Source: Rhodococcus sp. KRD197
Lineage (GTDB): Bacteria; Actinomycetota; Actinomycetes; Mycobacteriales; Mycobacteriaceae
Direction of reading: 5' to 3'
Assembly (NCBI RefSeq): GCF_017168235.1
Contig: NZ_JABFAO010000004.1
Location: forward strand, 359,771-423,770
DNA: 64,000 bases
The translations under genes were made by a program, and so were the position numbers. The notes below the pieces were generated by a model, which was given only the letters and a program-made list of their open reading frames with translations, made no database searches and was not told the DNA's origin. Shown piece after piece: positions 25,983 through 34,729 of this stretch. Each line of letters opens with the position of its first letter. The stretch's first letter is position 1.

Positions 25983-26678
25983 TACAAGTTCAACGCCGAT
26001 CGTGCTGCGAATACGGGTCTCCCCGTTGTCGCGGGTCACGACGCCGTTCTCACACCTACATCGGCCCCGGCAGGAGAGGCCCCGGCAGGAGAGGCCCCGG
26101 TAGAAGATCTGAGCGGCACCGCGGTATTCGACGCCACGGGCGAGGAGTCGTCCATGCCGTCCTGGGATGAACTCGTCCGCGAACACGGCGACCGCGTCTA
26201 CCGCCTCGCGTACCGGCTTTCCGGCAACGCTCAGGACGCCGAAGACCTCACGCAGGACACATTCATCCGTGTCTTCCGGTCGCTGTCGAATTACCAGCCA
26301 GGGACGTTCGAAGGCTGGCTGCATCGCATCACGACCAATCTCTTTCTCGACATGGTGCGCCGCCGCAATCGCATCCGCATGGAAGCGCTTCCCGAGGACT
26401 ACGATCGCGTCCCGTCCGAGACGCCCGATCCCGAGCAGATCTACCACGACGCCCGACTCGACCCCGATCTTCAGTCCGCCCTCGACTCGCTGGCGCCGGA
26501 GTTTCGCGCCGCGATCGTGCTCTGTGACATAGAAGGTCTGTCGTACGAGGAAATCGGTGCAACACTGGGAGTCAAGCTCGGAACGGTGCGTAGTCGCATT
26601 CACCGGGGCCGCGCGGCGCTACGCGAGTACCTTCGAGCAAGCGGGAAGGTCGATTCGGGTTACGCACGTGCACAGTAG
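25980..26678 (+). CDS. sigE: ECF RNA polymerase sigma factor SigE (probable AUC start)
   Basis: Group 4 sigma factor for cell-envelope stress. Seen: sigma-70 region 2 ([29 protein letters not shown]), [17 protein letters not shown], and region 4 ([30 protein letters not shown]), almost identical to mycobacterial SigE. The first ATG is at 26154 (MPSWDEL, 174 residues), but the upstream codons keep the conserved SigE block GTAVFDATG, so translation must begin earlier. The only well-placed site is AUC 25980 behind AGGAGG, giving 232 residues; a sequencing error or strain mutation of an original ATG cannot be excluded. Initiation at 26154 could yield a second, shorter isoform, as reported for mycobacterial SigE. 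Followed by rseA, htrA, tatB. Confidence 0.85.
   Translation: MYKFNADRAANTGLPVVAGHDAVLTPTSAPAGEAPAGEAPVEDLSGTAVFDATGEESSMPSWDELVREHGDRVYRLAYRLSGNAQDAEDLTQDTFIRVFRSLSNYQPGTFEGWLHRITTNLFLDMVRRRNRIRMEALPEDYDRVPSETPDPEQIYHDARLDPDLQSALDSLAPEFRAAIVLCDIEGLSYEEIGATLGVKLGTVRSRIHRGRAALREYLRASGKVDSGYARAQ
26070..26099 (+). repeat. Two exact 15-bp tandem copies in the sigE N-terminal region
   Basis: The unit gcaggagaggccccg occurs at 26070-26084 and 26085-26099. Being a multiple of three it encodes [10 protein letters not shown] in the SigE frame, in the variable N-terminal extension. The in-frame length supports this region being translated. Confidence 0.9.
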
Positions 26679-26694
26679 CTACCAGGAGGGTTGG

Positions 26695-27030
26695 ATGACG
26701 CAGGCGCCTGAGCCACGGCGATTCAACTCGACGGAGCATCTCGCGAGCGAAGCCGTCGCCGCCTTCGCCGACGGCGAACTGCGGATGGCTGCCTACCTGC
26801 GCGCCGCTCGGCACATCGCCGAGTGCCCGGAATGCGCCGCTGAGGTGGACGCCCAGCAGCAGGCGCGTAATGCGCTCAAAGAGTCCGGCGAGGTGTCGAT
26901 GCCGCACTCGCTTCTCGGACTCCTCAGTCAGATTCCCCTGTGCGAACCCGCTGAGTCGAAGCACGACGTCGAACGCCGACGCCGCGTGATCATGACCTCT
27001 GTCGTCAGCCTTCGCAGACGCCGCCGCTGA
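26695..27030 (+). CDS. rseA: Anti-sigma factor RseA (zinc-associated)
   Basis: Cytoplasmic 111-residue protein that holds SigE inactive. Seen: the ZAS motif His40-x3-Cys44-x2-Cys47 (HIAECPEC), preceded by HLASEAVAAFADGELRMAAYLRAARH, the helix that contacts sigma. No membrane segment, as in mycobacterial RseA. An AGGAGGG (26683-26689) precedes the ATG, which settles the start; the frame further upstream lies inside sigE. Known family control: phosphorylation and ClpC1P2 degradation in mycobacteria, and redox of the zinc cysteines. Confidence 0.92.
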   Translation: MTQAPEPRRFNSTEHLASEAVAAFADGELRMAAYLRAARHIAECPECAAEVDAQQQARNALKESGEVSMPHSLLGLLSQIPLCEPAESKHDVERRRRVIMTSVVSLRRRRR

Positions 27031-27056
27031 GCGGAGTCTGTGTAACGTAAGTCGCT

Positions 27057-28544
27057 GTGACCGACGTGAGCGAGGGGTACCGGGAACGCGTGAGTACAAC
27101 CACAGATCCAGACGCACCGCGGCTTCCGCCGCGGCCCGTCTTCCGTCCGGCCGTCGATCCGGCCTCGGCAGCGGCATTCGGACGCCCGAGCGACGTCGAA
27201 GGGTCCTTCACTCCGGTCGGTGCGCGTCGGACGCCATCGCCGAACATCACCTCCCGCGCACCCGATCCAGTCCTCGCCGAGGCCTTCGGTCGCCCTGCCG
27301 ACGCCGTCGAGTCACTTCAGCGTGACCCGGACGCTCCGACCGGTCCACCTCCACCCGAACCGGAGCCCGAGGACCCATGGCGCGATCCACATTCGCCTGT
27401 GCATCTGGGCGCGGCTGCCGCCGAAACTCCCGAACCGGAGCCGACGCCGGAGGGCCCGAAGCTCGGGGTGCGCGAAGTCCTGTTCGGCGAGCGCGTTGCG
27501 CCGAAAGCGCTGATCGTGCTCGGCGCGGTGGCTTTGGCGATCGGATTGGTCGGCGGACTCATCGGGCGCGAGACGGCCGAGGTAACCGGAGCTCTGACCA
27601 GCCAAAAAGTCAACCTCACGCAGTCGAGCGGCGGGGATCTGCCGCTGGGGCAGGTGGCTCGGGTGGCTGACGCCGTGCTGCCGTCCGTGGTGTCCATCCA
27701 GGTCACGCTCGGCGACAACGCCGGCACCGGCTCCGGCGTCGTCATCGACGGTGAGGGCTACATCGTCACCAACAATCACGTCATCTCGATGGCAGCGGAC
27801 TCCGATCGCGCCACTCTTCAGGTGACTTTCTCCGACGGCACCAAGGTGCCGGCCGAGATCGTCGGACGCGATATCAAGACCGACCTCGCCGTGCTCAAGA
27901 CCGACGTCGGAAACCTCACCGTCGCCCAACTCGGAAGCTCCGCCGACGTGCAAGTCGGTGAGGATGTCGTCGCCGTCGGATCACCGCTCGGCCTGAACAA
28001 GACGGTCACCCGAGGCATCGTCAGCGCGCTCGATCGGCCGGTCCGATTGTCGGGCGAGGGCACCGATACCGACGCGGTCATCGATGCCGTCCAGACCGAT
28101 GCCGCAATCAACCCTGGTAACTCCGGTGGCCCCCTCATCGATGCCGAGGGCCGTGTGATCGGCATCAACTCGGCCATCCGCAGCGAGAGCGGCGGATCCG
28201 TCGGACTCGGCTTCGCCATCCCGATCGACGACGTCACCGAGGTCGCGCAGTCCCTGATAGAGACCGGTCAGATGAGTCACCCGGACATCGGCGTCAATGC
28301 TCGCTCGGTCATCAATGACGCCACCTCGGGCGCCGAAGTCGCCAATGTGCGATCCGGTGGACCGGCTCAGCAGGCCGGCATCGTCGAAGGTGACGTCATC
28401 ACCAGGGTGGGGGATCGGACGGTCGGTGACGCCGACGAACTCGTCGTCGCGGTCCAGTCGAGCGAGATCGGTGAGGAAACGCCCGTGCAGCTGATACGTG
28501 CCGGACGACTCGTCGACCTCACCGTCACACCGGTCTCGGATTGA
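27057..28544 (+). CDS. htrA: Membrane-anchored serine protease HtrA
   Basis: A 495-residue envelope protease/chaperone. Seen: about 145 residues of proline-rich cytoplasmic region, one membrane helix (ALIVLGAVALAIGLVGGLIG), then a trypsin-like domain with catalytic His in VTNNHVIS (about 240), Asp in KTDLAVLK (about 278) and Ser in NPGNSGGPL (about 354), then one PDZ domain (about 400-490, VRSGGPAQQAGIVEGDVI). GTG 27057 is used; a GTG at about 27090 (MSTTTDPDAP) is also possible. Third gene of sigE-rseA-htrA-tatB, so likely SigE-induced. Confidence 0.93.
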   Translation: MTDVSEGYRERVSTTTDPDAPRLPPRPVFRPAVDPASAAAFGRPSDVEGSFTPVGARRTPSPNITSRAPDPVLAEAFGRPADAVESLQRDPDAPTGPPPPEPEPEDPWRDPHSPVHLGAAAAETPEPEPTPEGPKLGVREVLFGERVAPKALIVLGAVALAIGLVGGLIGRETAEVTGALTSQKVNLTQSSGGDLPLGQVARVADAVLPSVVSIQVTLGDNAGTGSGVVIDGEGYIVTNNHVISMAADSDRATLQVTFSDGTKVPAEIVGRDIKTDLAVLKTDVGNLTVAQLGSSADVQVGEDVVAVGSPLGLNKTVTRGIVSALDRPVRLSGEGTDTDAVIDAVQTDAAINPGNSGGPLIDAEGRVIGINSAIRSESGGSVGLGFAIPIDDVTEVAQSLIETGQMSHPDIGVNARSVINDATSGAEVANVRSGGPAQQAGIVEGDVITRVGDRTVGDADELVVAVQSSEIGEETPVQLIRAGRLVDLTVTPVSD

Positions 28545-28596
28545 ACAGTGAGCGAACGCATGGCAAGTTCCCGGCTTTCCGACGTAGGCTGAGGTC

Positions 28597-29019
28597 GTGT
28601 TCGGCAACATCGGCTGGGGAGAGCTCGTCATTCTCCTGATAGCAGCACTCGTCATCCTCGGGCCTGACCGGCTTCCCGGCGCCATCTCCTGGGTCACCCA
28701 GTCGATCCGTCAGGTCAAGGAGTACGCCAACGGCGCCAGTCAGCAGCTCAAGGACGAGCTCGGGACCGACTTCGAGGACTTTCGGAAGCCGCTCTCCGAT
28801 CTCAATCAGCTGCGCGGGATGACTCCGCGCGCGGTCATCACCAAACATCTCCTCGACGGCGACGACTCCATCTTCACCGGCAACTTCGACTCGAAGCCGA
28901 CCGGCAACGGGTCGAACACGCCCACCAAGTCTCAGGGCGCCAAGCCCTCGCTGGACAAGTCACCCTCGCAGAAGCTCTCGGCCGGGCAGGCCCCGCCGAT
29001 CGACTCGGACGCGACCTAA
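28597..29019 (+). CDS. tatB: Twin-arginine translocase subunit TatB
   Basis: A 140-residue Tat component that binds signal peptides with TatC. Seen: the classic N-terminus FGNIGWGELVILLIAALVILGPDRLPG (short membrane helix, hinge with GPDRLP), then an amphipathic helix (WVTQSIRQVKEYANGASQQL) and a polar low-complexity tail. GTG start at 28597. It closes the SigE operon as in mycobacteria. tatA and tatC are not nearby. Confidence 0.92.
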   Translation: MFGNIGWGELVILLIAALVILGPDRLPGAISWVTQSIRQVKEYANGASQQLKDELGTDFEDFRKPLSDLNQLRGMTPRAVITKHLLDGDDSIFTGNFDSKPTGNGSNTPTKSQGAKPSLDKSPSQKLSAGQAPPIDSDAT

Positions 29020-29043
29020 CCCGGCTTCGAGGCGCGACTGACG

Positions 29044-30177
29044 CTACCTGCGAGTCGTATCGATGCTCAGCGACATGCCGACGAGGCCACGTTCGCGTAC
29101 CGCGAGCTTCTGGGCCACGGCTTCGAGCGCCTGGGCGGCCGGGGTTTCCGGCCTCGAGAGGACGATAGGGGTGCCGTCGTCGCCACCTTCGCGAACTGCG
29201 GTGTCGAGGGGAATCTGACCCAGTAGCGGAACCTTGGCGCCCACCGCGGTGGTGAGGCGATCCGAGACGTCCTGACCGCCGCCGGACCCGAAGATGTCCA
29301 TGCGAGTGCCGTCGGGGAGTTCGAGCCAGGACATGTTTTCCACGACGCCGGCGATGCGCTGGCGTGTTTGCAGCGCGATGGCACCGGCGCGTTCGGCCAC
29401 CTCGGCGGCTGCTTGCTGCGGCGTGGTGACGACGAGAATCTCGGCTCCCGGGATGAGCTGTGCGACCGAGATCGCGATGTCGCCGGTGCCGGGTGGGAGG
29501 TCCAGCAGCAGCACGTCGAGGTCGCCCCAGAAGACGTCCGCGAGGAACTGTTGGAGCGCGCGGTGCAGCATCGGTCCGCGCCAGACGACGGGGGTGTTGC
29601 CGGAGGTGAACTGCGCGATGGAGATGAACTTCACACCGTGCGCCTGCGGCGGCATGATCATCTTCTCGACCTGTGTGGGCTTTGCGTCGTTGCCGAGCAT
29701 CCGCGGAACGGAGTGTCCGTAGATGTCGGCGTCGAGCACGCCCACCGACAGTCCGCGCTTGGCGAGGGATACAGCGAGGTTGACCGTTACGGACGATTTT
29801 CCGACACCGCCCTTGCCCGACGCGACCGCGTATACGCGGGTCAGCGATCCCGGCTGCGCGAAGGGGATGATCGGTTCTGCCGAGTCGCCGCGCAGCGACT
29901 TGCGGAGTTCGGTGCGCTGTTCGTCGTTCATGACGTCGAGTTCGACATCGATGGTGCCGACGCCAGGGACGTCGGCGACCGCTTGGGTGACGCGATCGCT
30001 GATCTCTGCCTTCATCGGGCAGCCGGCGGTGGTGAGGTAGATGCCGACGCCGACAGCGCCGCCGTCGCCGATCGTGATGCTCTTGACCATGCCGAGATCG
30101 GTGATCGGTTTACGGATTTCCGGATCGATGACCTTGTTGAGTGCGCTTCGAACGTCGGATTCCGTCAGTACTGCCAT
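29044..30177 (-). CDS. mrp: Mrp/NBP35-type iron-sulfur cluster carrier ATPase
   Basis: A 377-residue P-loop ATPase. Seen: an N-terminal MIP18/DUF59 domain (residues about 5-85, DPEIRKPITDLGMV), then the deviant Walker A VASGKGGVGKSSVTVNLA at about 118-132, Walker B LLLDLPPGTGDIAISVAQ, and VVENMSW near the end. The CxxC seen in many Mrp proteins is not obvious here. Known function: scaffold or carrier of Fe-S clusters; mycobacterial Rv1229c is the corresponding gene. Convergent with tatB. Confidence 0.92.
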   Translation of the reverse strand: MAVLTESDVRSALNKVIDPEIRKPITDLGMVKSITIGDGGAVGVGIYLTTAGCPMKAEISDRVTQAVADVPGVGTIDVELDVMNDEQRTELRKSLRGDSAEPIIPFAQPGSLTRVYAVASGKGGVGKSSVTVNLAVSLAKRGLSVGVLDADIYGHSVPRMLGNDAKPTQVEKMIMPPQAHGVKFISIAQFTSGNTPVVWRGPMLHRALQQFLADVFWGDLDVLLLDLPPGTGDIAISVAQLIPGAEILVVTTPQQAAAEVAERAGAIALQTRQRIAGVVENMSWLELPDGTRMDIFGSGGGQDVSDRLTTAVGAKVPLLGQIPLDTAVREGGDDGTPIVLSRPETPAAQALEAVAQKLAVRERGLVGMSLSIDTTRR

Positions 30178-30206
30178 GTGTCCATGCTAGATGCAGGCCG
30201 AAACGG

Positions 30207-31070
30207 TCAGTGGATACGGGGGAGCTGATCGGAGGAAGGCACGATGCCGGTGGCGTAGCCGGTGGACCAGGCGAGGACGTTGGCGACGTAAGCCATCGAG
30301 TTGTTGTATCGCAGGATGGCTTTGGTGCTCTGGCCGAGGTCGCGCAGGTTCAGGTCGCCGTCGCACAGGTACTGGCCCGTCGCGAGAGCGGCGTCGTACA
30401 GGTTCTGCGGGTCGGAGACGCCGTCGCCGTTGCCGTCTGCTTTGTAGCGGTTCCAGGTTTCGGGGAGGAACTGCATGGGTCCGACGGCGCGGTCGAAGTT
30501 GGCGTCACCGTCGAGTGCGCCGCCGTCGGTGTCGGCGATGACGTTGTTGCCCGCCAGGGTGCCGTCGAGCCGGGGGCCGAGGATGGGCTCGAGCAGCTGG
30601 CCGAGTTGGTCGGCCTTACCGTCGTTGGCGTGGGTGGATTCGACGCGGCCGATGCCGGCGATGAGGGTCCATTCGATCCCGCAGCCCGGCGTGGTGGTGG
30701 CGAGGATGTTCGCTGCGTTCTTGTAGGCGCTGACGTTGACGGTGGGAACGCCGAGAGGGCTTGCTACCGCACTGGTGGGGAGTTCCGGTGTGGGCGGCGC
30801 CTCGGGTGCGGCAGCGGGCACCGGAGCTGCCTGCGGTACCGGCGCCTCTGCCTCGGCGACGGACTGTGAGTCGGTCTTCTCGGCGATGGGCTCGGGTGTT
30901 TCGATCGTCGAGGCGGCCTGCGTCGTGCTGTCGGCGACCATGAAGGGGATGTACTCGGTGGCGCCCGCGTTTGTCGCTGCCGTGATGAGCCCCGCGGGAA
31001 CGAGGCCTGTCAAGGCGATCACCGAAGTCCGACGGATACTGGAATTCGATGCTTTTCTGTGACGTCCCAC
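30207..31070 (-). CDS. Secreted SLT-type lytic transglycosylase
   Basis: A 287-residue protein with an N-terminal basic/hydrophobic signal (SIRRTSVIALTGLVPAGLITAATNAGA), an Ala/Pro/Glu-rich linker (about 55-105) and a C-terminal lysozyme-like domain. Seen: ANILATTTPGCGIEWTLIAGIGRVESTHAN with catalytic Glu144, AVGPMQFLPETWNRY, and ILRYNNSMAYVANVLAWSTGYATG. It cuts glycan strands during wall growth. The GTG 31070 follows AGGAGG at 9 bases, so it is preferred over the longer frame. Transcribed as mrp. Confidence 0.88.
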   Translation of the reverse strand: MGRHRKASNSSIRRTSVIALTGLVPAGLITAATNAGATEYIPFMVADSTTQAASTIETPEPIAEKTDSQSVAEAEAPVPQAAPVPAAAPEAPPTPELPTSAVASPLGVPTVNVSAYKNAANILATTTPGCGIEWTLIAGIGRVESTHANDGKADQLGQLLEPILGPRLDGTLAGNNVIADTDGGALDGDANFDRAVGPMQFLPETWNRYKADGNGDGVSDPQNLYDAALATGQYLCDGDLNLRDLGQSTKAILRYNNSMAYVANVLAWSTGYATGIVPSSDQLPRIH

Positions 31071-31193
31071 GCGTGCATACCTCCTGTTGCGCTCCGAATA
31101 CCGGAGGCCGTGCTCATGAACGCACACGAGGCTACCTGATTTGAGACACTTCTGTTACCGCGCTGTTATCTAGCGGCGTGTTTGGGCAGCGTT

Positions 31194-31772
31194 CTACAGC
31201 CCGGAGTCCTCTTCGGTGATCGGGGCTGGGTCGGTGATCGGTGCCGCGTCCTCCCGCTGACGGGCCGACTTCTTGCGCGACTTCTTCGGCGGGGCGGCTT
31301 CCTGGCCGCTGACTCGCTCGAGCAGTTCTCGCACTTCATCCAGTTCTCGCCGCAGGTAATCGCGGGTGGCGACCTCGCCGACGGCAATGCGCAGCGCCGC
31401 CAGCTCCCTGGCGAGGAACTCGGTGTCGGCTTTGGTCTGCTGGGCGCGGGCGCGATCCTCTTCGAGCGAGACCTTGTCACGGTCGTCCTGCCGGTTCTGC
31501 GCGAGCAGAATGAGCGGGGCGGCATAGGCGGCCTGCGTCGAGAACGCCAGGTTCAGCAGGATGAACGGGTACGGGTCCCACCGCAGGCTGACGGCGAGCA
31601 CGTTGATCAAGATCCAGATGATGACAACGAGGGTCTGCATCGCCAGGTAGCGACCGGTGCCGAGAAAACGCGCTGCCCGTTCGCCCGAACTGCCTAGGTC
31701 GACGTCGAGACGCATGTCGAAGAGCTTCGAGACCCTCGGGGTGTCCATGCGCTGACGCGCTGTTTCCTTCAC
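31194..31772 (-). CDS. DUF1003 membrane protein
   Basis: A 192-residue protein. Seen: FLGTGRYLAMQTLVVIIWILINVLAVSLRWDPYPFILLNLAFSTQAAYAAPLILLAQNRQ, the signature of DUF1003 with two membrane helices, followed by a coiled coil (EEDRARAQQTKADTEFLARELAALR) and a basic then acidic tail. Start ATG 31772 overlaps the stop of the CBS-domain gene by four bases, so the two proteins are made together. Known members accompany MgtE-type proteins in actinobacteria; molecular role unknown. Confidence 0.85.
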   Translation of the reverse strand: MKETARQRMDTPRVSKLFDMRLDVDLGSSGERAARFLGTGRYLAMQTLVVIIWILINVLAVSLRWDPYPFILLNLAFSTQAAYAAPLILLAQNRQDDRDKVSLEEDRARAQQTKADTEFLARELAALRIAVGEVATRDYLRRELDEVRELLERVSGQEAAPPKKSRKKSARQREDAAPITDPAPITEEDSGL

Positions 31773-33043
31773 TGTCCTGCAACCTCCTGATCGCGCCAGT
31801 CCTCGGGCAGCAGATGATCGAGCACGTCGTCGACGGTTACTGCGCCGATGAGGTGATCCTCGTCGTCGACCACGGGCCCGCAGACCAGGTTGTACGTAGC
31901 GAAGTAGCGAGTGACGGCGTTGAGGGAGTCGTCTGCGGCCAACCGCGGGAGCGCCTTGTCGATGATGCCGCCGACGAGACTGGCCGGCGGTTCCCGCAGC
32001 AGCTGTTGGAGGTGGACGCAGCCGAGGTAGGCGCCCGTCGGGGTGGCTGTGGGTGGCCGCACCACGAACACCAGCGAGGAGAGTGCAGGCGTCAGATCAG
32101 GGTTGCGCACGCGGGCGAGAGCCTCGGCAACGGTGGTCGAGGCGTTGAGCACCACGGGTTCCGGTGTCATCAGACCACCGGCCGTGTCCGGTGAATGCTC
32201 GAGCAACCGGCGCACCGGAGCAGAATCCTCGGGGTCCATCAGGCGCAGCAGTGACTCGGCTTCGGAGTTGGGAAGTTCACCGAGGAGATCGGCGGCATCG
32301 TCGGGATCCATGGCCTCGAGCACGTCCGCGCCACGGTCGACACCGAGGTAGTGCATCATCTCGACCTGGTCGTCATCGGGGAGTTCCTGGACGACGTCGG
32401 CCAGACGTTCGTCGTCGAGGGCGAGCGCGACCTCCATCCGTCGCTTGACCGGCAGTTCTCGCATCGCGTTGGCGACGTCGGCGGCGCGCAGATCCTCGAA
32501 CTGCATCAACAGCTGCGCGACGCCCTGTCCGGGCATCGCCAGGTTCATCTGCGTCAAGCCCTGCACGTGCTGCCAGTCGACGACGTGCACTGCTCCGCGA
32601 CGAGCGAGCCTGGCCCGTTGACGCCGTACCGCGACGCGAACGACGAGCCAATCGCGGGTGCGGGTGAGTTCGATACCGAGATCGACCACAACCGAGTCGA
32701 CGTCGTTGAGTTCCTCGAGCTCCGGATCGTCGACGCGCACCTTCGAATCGAGGACCTGCGCGAAGACGAGAATCTCGTTCGCCCGCTGCGAGAATCGGCG
32801 CAGACTCACGTTTCCGGTGTTCAGCTGAACCGAGTTGGGTTCTATGCTCGTCACACGCAGCATCGGCACGAAAATTCTTCGGCGCGTGGCAAGCTCGACG
32901 ACGAGACCGAGGACGCGCGGCTGCGCGCGACCCAAGCGCATGGTGACCACGAGGTCACGGACGCGGCCGATGGATTCGCCGTCGGGACCGAGGACTACCA
33001 GACCTGCGAGCCTGGCCGCGTAAAGCTTGCTCAGAGCTGCCAT
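31769..33043 (-). CDS. PRC-barrel / MgtE_N / CBS-domain protein without the transport domain
   Basis: A 424-residue soluble protein. Seen: an N-terminal PRC-barrel-like part (LVVLGPDGESIGRVRDLVV, VLGLVVELATRRRIFVPMLRV), an MgtE intracellular N domain (LQELPDDDQVEMMHYLGVDRGADVLEAMDPDDAADLLGEL), and a CBS pair (VVLNASTTVAEALARVRN..., PRLAADDSLNAVTRYF). No membrane helices, so it carries the Mg-sensing half of MgtE without the channel. Start ATG 33043 follows the mycobacterial homologue (MAAxxxxYAARLAG), not the longer frame. Coupled to the DUF1003 gene. Confidence 0.87.
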   Translation of the reverse strand: MAALSKLYAARLAGLVVLGPDGESIGRVRDLVVTMRLGRAQPRVLGLVVELATRRRIFVPMLRVTSIEPNSVQLNTGNVSLRRFSQRANEILVFAQVLDSKVRVDDPELEELNDVDSVVVDLGIELTRTRDWLVVRVAVRRQRARLARRGAVHVVDWQHVQGLTQMNLAMPGQGVAQLLMQFEDLRAADVANAMRELPVKRRMEVALALDDERLADVVQELPDDDQVEMMHYLGVDRGADVLEAMDPDDAADLLGELPNSEAESLLRLMDPEDSAPVRRLLEHSPDTAGGLMTPEPVVLNASTTVAEALARVRNPDLTPALSSLVFVVRPPTATPTGAYLGCVHLQQLLREPPASLVGGIIDKALPRLAADDSLNAVTRYFATYNLVCGPVVDDEDHLIGAVTVDDVLDHLLPEDWRDQEVAGQ

Positions 33044-33120
33044 GATGGCAAGGTTAGAGCGTCTCGGGGCCAATCAGAGAATCGGACAGACGAGAAGAAT
33101 AGAAGGAGTGTCAGGACTGT

Positions 33121-34113
33121 ATGAGCTCGGTGGAGCAGGGCCGTCCGCGTCGATCCGTCCTGGCGGTGCCGGGTAGTTCGGCGAAGATGATCGAGAAGGC
33201 AAAGGGGCTGCCTGCCGACGCGATCTTCCTCGATCTCGAGGATGCCGTCGCGCCGATCGCCAAGGAGCAGGCGCGGGGACGCATCGTCGAAGCGCTCAAC
33301 TCGAGCGGTTGGGGTTCTCAGCTCAAGTTGGTCCGGGTGAACGACTGGACGACGCCGTGGACGTACGGCGACGTGATCGACGTGGTCAGCGGTGCCGGCG
33401 CCAACCTCGATGCAATCCTGCTTCCCAAGGTGGAGACCGCCTCGCACGTCGAGGCCCTCGATTTGTTACTGACGCAGGTGGAGAAGACGAGCGGGCTTCC
33501 GGTGGGTGCGATCGGCATCGAACCCCAGATCGAGAGTGCCCGCAGCCTGCGCAATATCGACGAGATCGCCACCGCGAGTCCGCGAGTGCAGACCTTGGTG
33601 TTCGGCCCGGCCGACCTGATGGCGAGTGTCAACATGCGCACCCTCGTCGTCGGAGAGCAGCCCGAGGGCTACGACACCGGTGATGCGTATCACCACATTC
33701 TGATGACGATCCTTCTTGCCGCGCGCACGCACGGGTTGCAGGCGATCGACGGACCTTATCTTCAGATCCGCGATCTCGACGCGTTTCGACGGGCCGCGGG
33801 GCGAACCGCCGGACTCGGCTTCGACGGCAAATGGGTGCTGCATCCCACTCAGATCGATGCGGCCAACGAGATCTTCAGTCCGCGCCAATCGGATTTCGAC
33901 AAGGCCGAAAGAATACTCGAGGCGTACGAGTTCCATACCTCGAAAGCAGGTGGCGGGCGCGGGGCCGTGATGCTCGACGACGAGATGATCGACGAGGCGA
34001 GCCGCAAGATGGCGTTGGTCATCTCGGGTAAAGGCCGGGCGGCGGGAATGCAGCCCAGCGTGGGCACCAGGAATGGTGCGGATGCGGCCGGAGCAGGCAC
34101 AATAGGGGAATGA
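33121..34113 (+). CDS. CitE-like CoA-ester lyase (HpcH/HpaI family)
   Basis: A 330-residue TIM-barrel lyase. Seen: SVLAVPGSSAKMIEKAKGLPADAIFLDLEDAVAPIAK, ILLPKVETASHVE, IGIEPQIESARSL, the metal region LVFGPADLMASVN and GFDGKWVLHPTQIDAANEIF. These match the citrate-lyase-beta-like/malyl-CoA lyase group, which in actinobacteria includes citramalyl-CoA, L-malyl-CoA and related activities. No CitD/CitF genes are present, so it is a stand-alone enzyme. Overlaps the next gene by four bases (ATGA). Confidence 0.87.
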   Translation: MSSVEQGRPRRSVLAVPGSSAKMIEKAKGLPADAIFLDLEDAVAPIAKEQARGRIVEALNSSGWGSQLKLVRVNDWTTPWTYGDVIDVVSGAGANLDAILLPKVETASHVEALDLLLTQVEKTSGLPVGAIGIEPQIESARSLRNIDEIATASPRVQTLVFGPADLMASVNMRTLVVGEQPEGYDTGDAYHHILMTILLAARTHGLQAIDGPYLQIRDLDAFRRAAGRTAGLGFDGKWVLHPTQIDAANEIFSPRQSDFDKAERILEAYEFHTSKAGGGRGAVMLDDEMIDEASRKMALVISGKGRAAGMQPSVGTRNGADAAGAGTIGE

Positions 34114-34601
34114 CGAATCCACTTTCGCAATCCGGTCGCTCGGGTCAGGGGCTACCGACGCCGCCATCCGGTTGGCCGATCGGCTCCTATCCGACATACG
34201 CCGAGGCGCAGAAGGCCGTCGACTATTTGTCGGACGAACAATTCTCGGTGCAGGACGTCACCATCGTCGGTGTCGATCTCATGCAGGTCGAGCGCGTGTT
34301 GGGTCGGCTCACCTGGCCCAAAGTTGTTGGTGGAGGCATAGTTTCGGGTGCCTGGCTGGGCCTGTTTCTCGGTTTGGTGCTGGGAATATTCACCAACGGC
34401 AACATTCTCGGTGCGCTGATCATCGGCATCGTCGGTGGCGTCATCTTCGGGTTGATCACCACCGTGATTCCGTATGCGGCTACGCGCGGGCAGCGTGATT
34501 TCGCGTCGAGCATGCAGTTGGTCGCCGGTCGATACGACGTTCTCTGTGAGCCCAAGAGTGCGGAGAAGGCTCGCGACATGCTCGCGAAGTTGTCGATCTG
34601 A
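34110..34601 (+). CDS. General stress protein 17M-like membrane protein
   Basis: A 163-residue protein starting at an ATG that overlaps the CitE-like stop. Seen: the DUF1269/YflT-type N-domain (PIGSYPTYAEAQKAVDYLSDEQFSVQDVTIVGVDL), then a glycine-rich pair of membrane helices (GGGIVSGAWLGLFLGLVLGIFTN and ILGALIIGIVGGVIFGLITTVIP) and a hydrophilic end. This is the pattern of general stress protein 17M relatives; Rv1234 is the counterpart in mycobacteria. Role unknown; the coupling to the CoA-ester lyase gene is conserved order, not evidence for a shared pathway. Confidence 0.8.
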   Translation: MTNPLSQSGRSGQGLPTPPSGWPIGSYPTYAEAQKAVDYLSDEQFSVQDVTIVGVDLMQVERVLGRLTWPKVVGGGIVSGAWLGLFLGLVLGIFTNGNILGALIIGIVGGVIFGLITTVIPYAATRGQRDFASSMQLVAGRYDVLCEPKSAEKARDMLAKLSI

Positions 34602-34729
34602 TCTAGCGGCACATTACGGAATTGTCCCAATCCCCCCTCGAGTCCGTGTGGTTCGGTTACGTTTCTTCATGCGTAGAGCAGTAGGTCGACAAGGCTCTGG
34701 GCACGTAATCGAAAATACGGAGGCGGAAA

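Noticed and set aside
25863..26603. 246-codon minus-strand frame opposite sigE
   Set aside because: Antisense to the conserved sigma regions 2 and 4; no features of its own.
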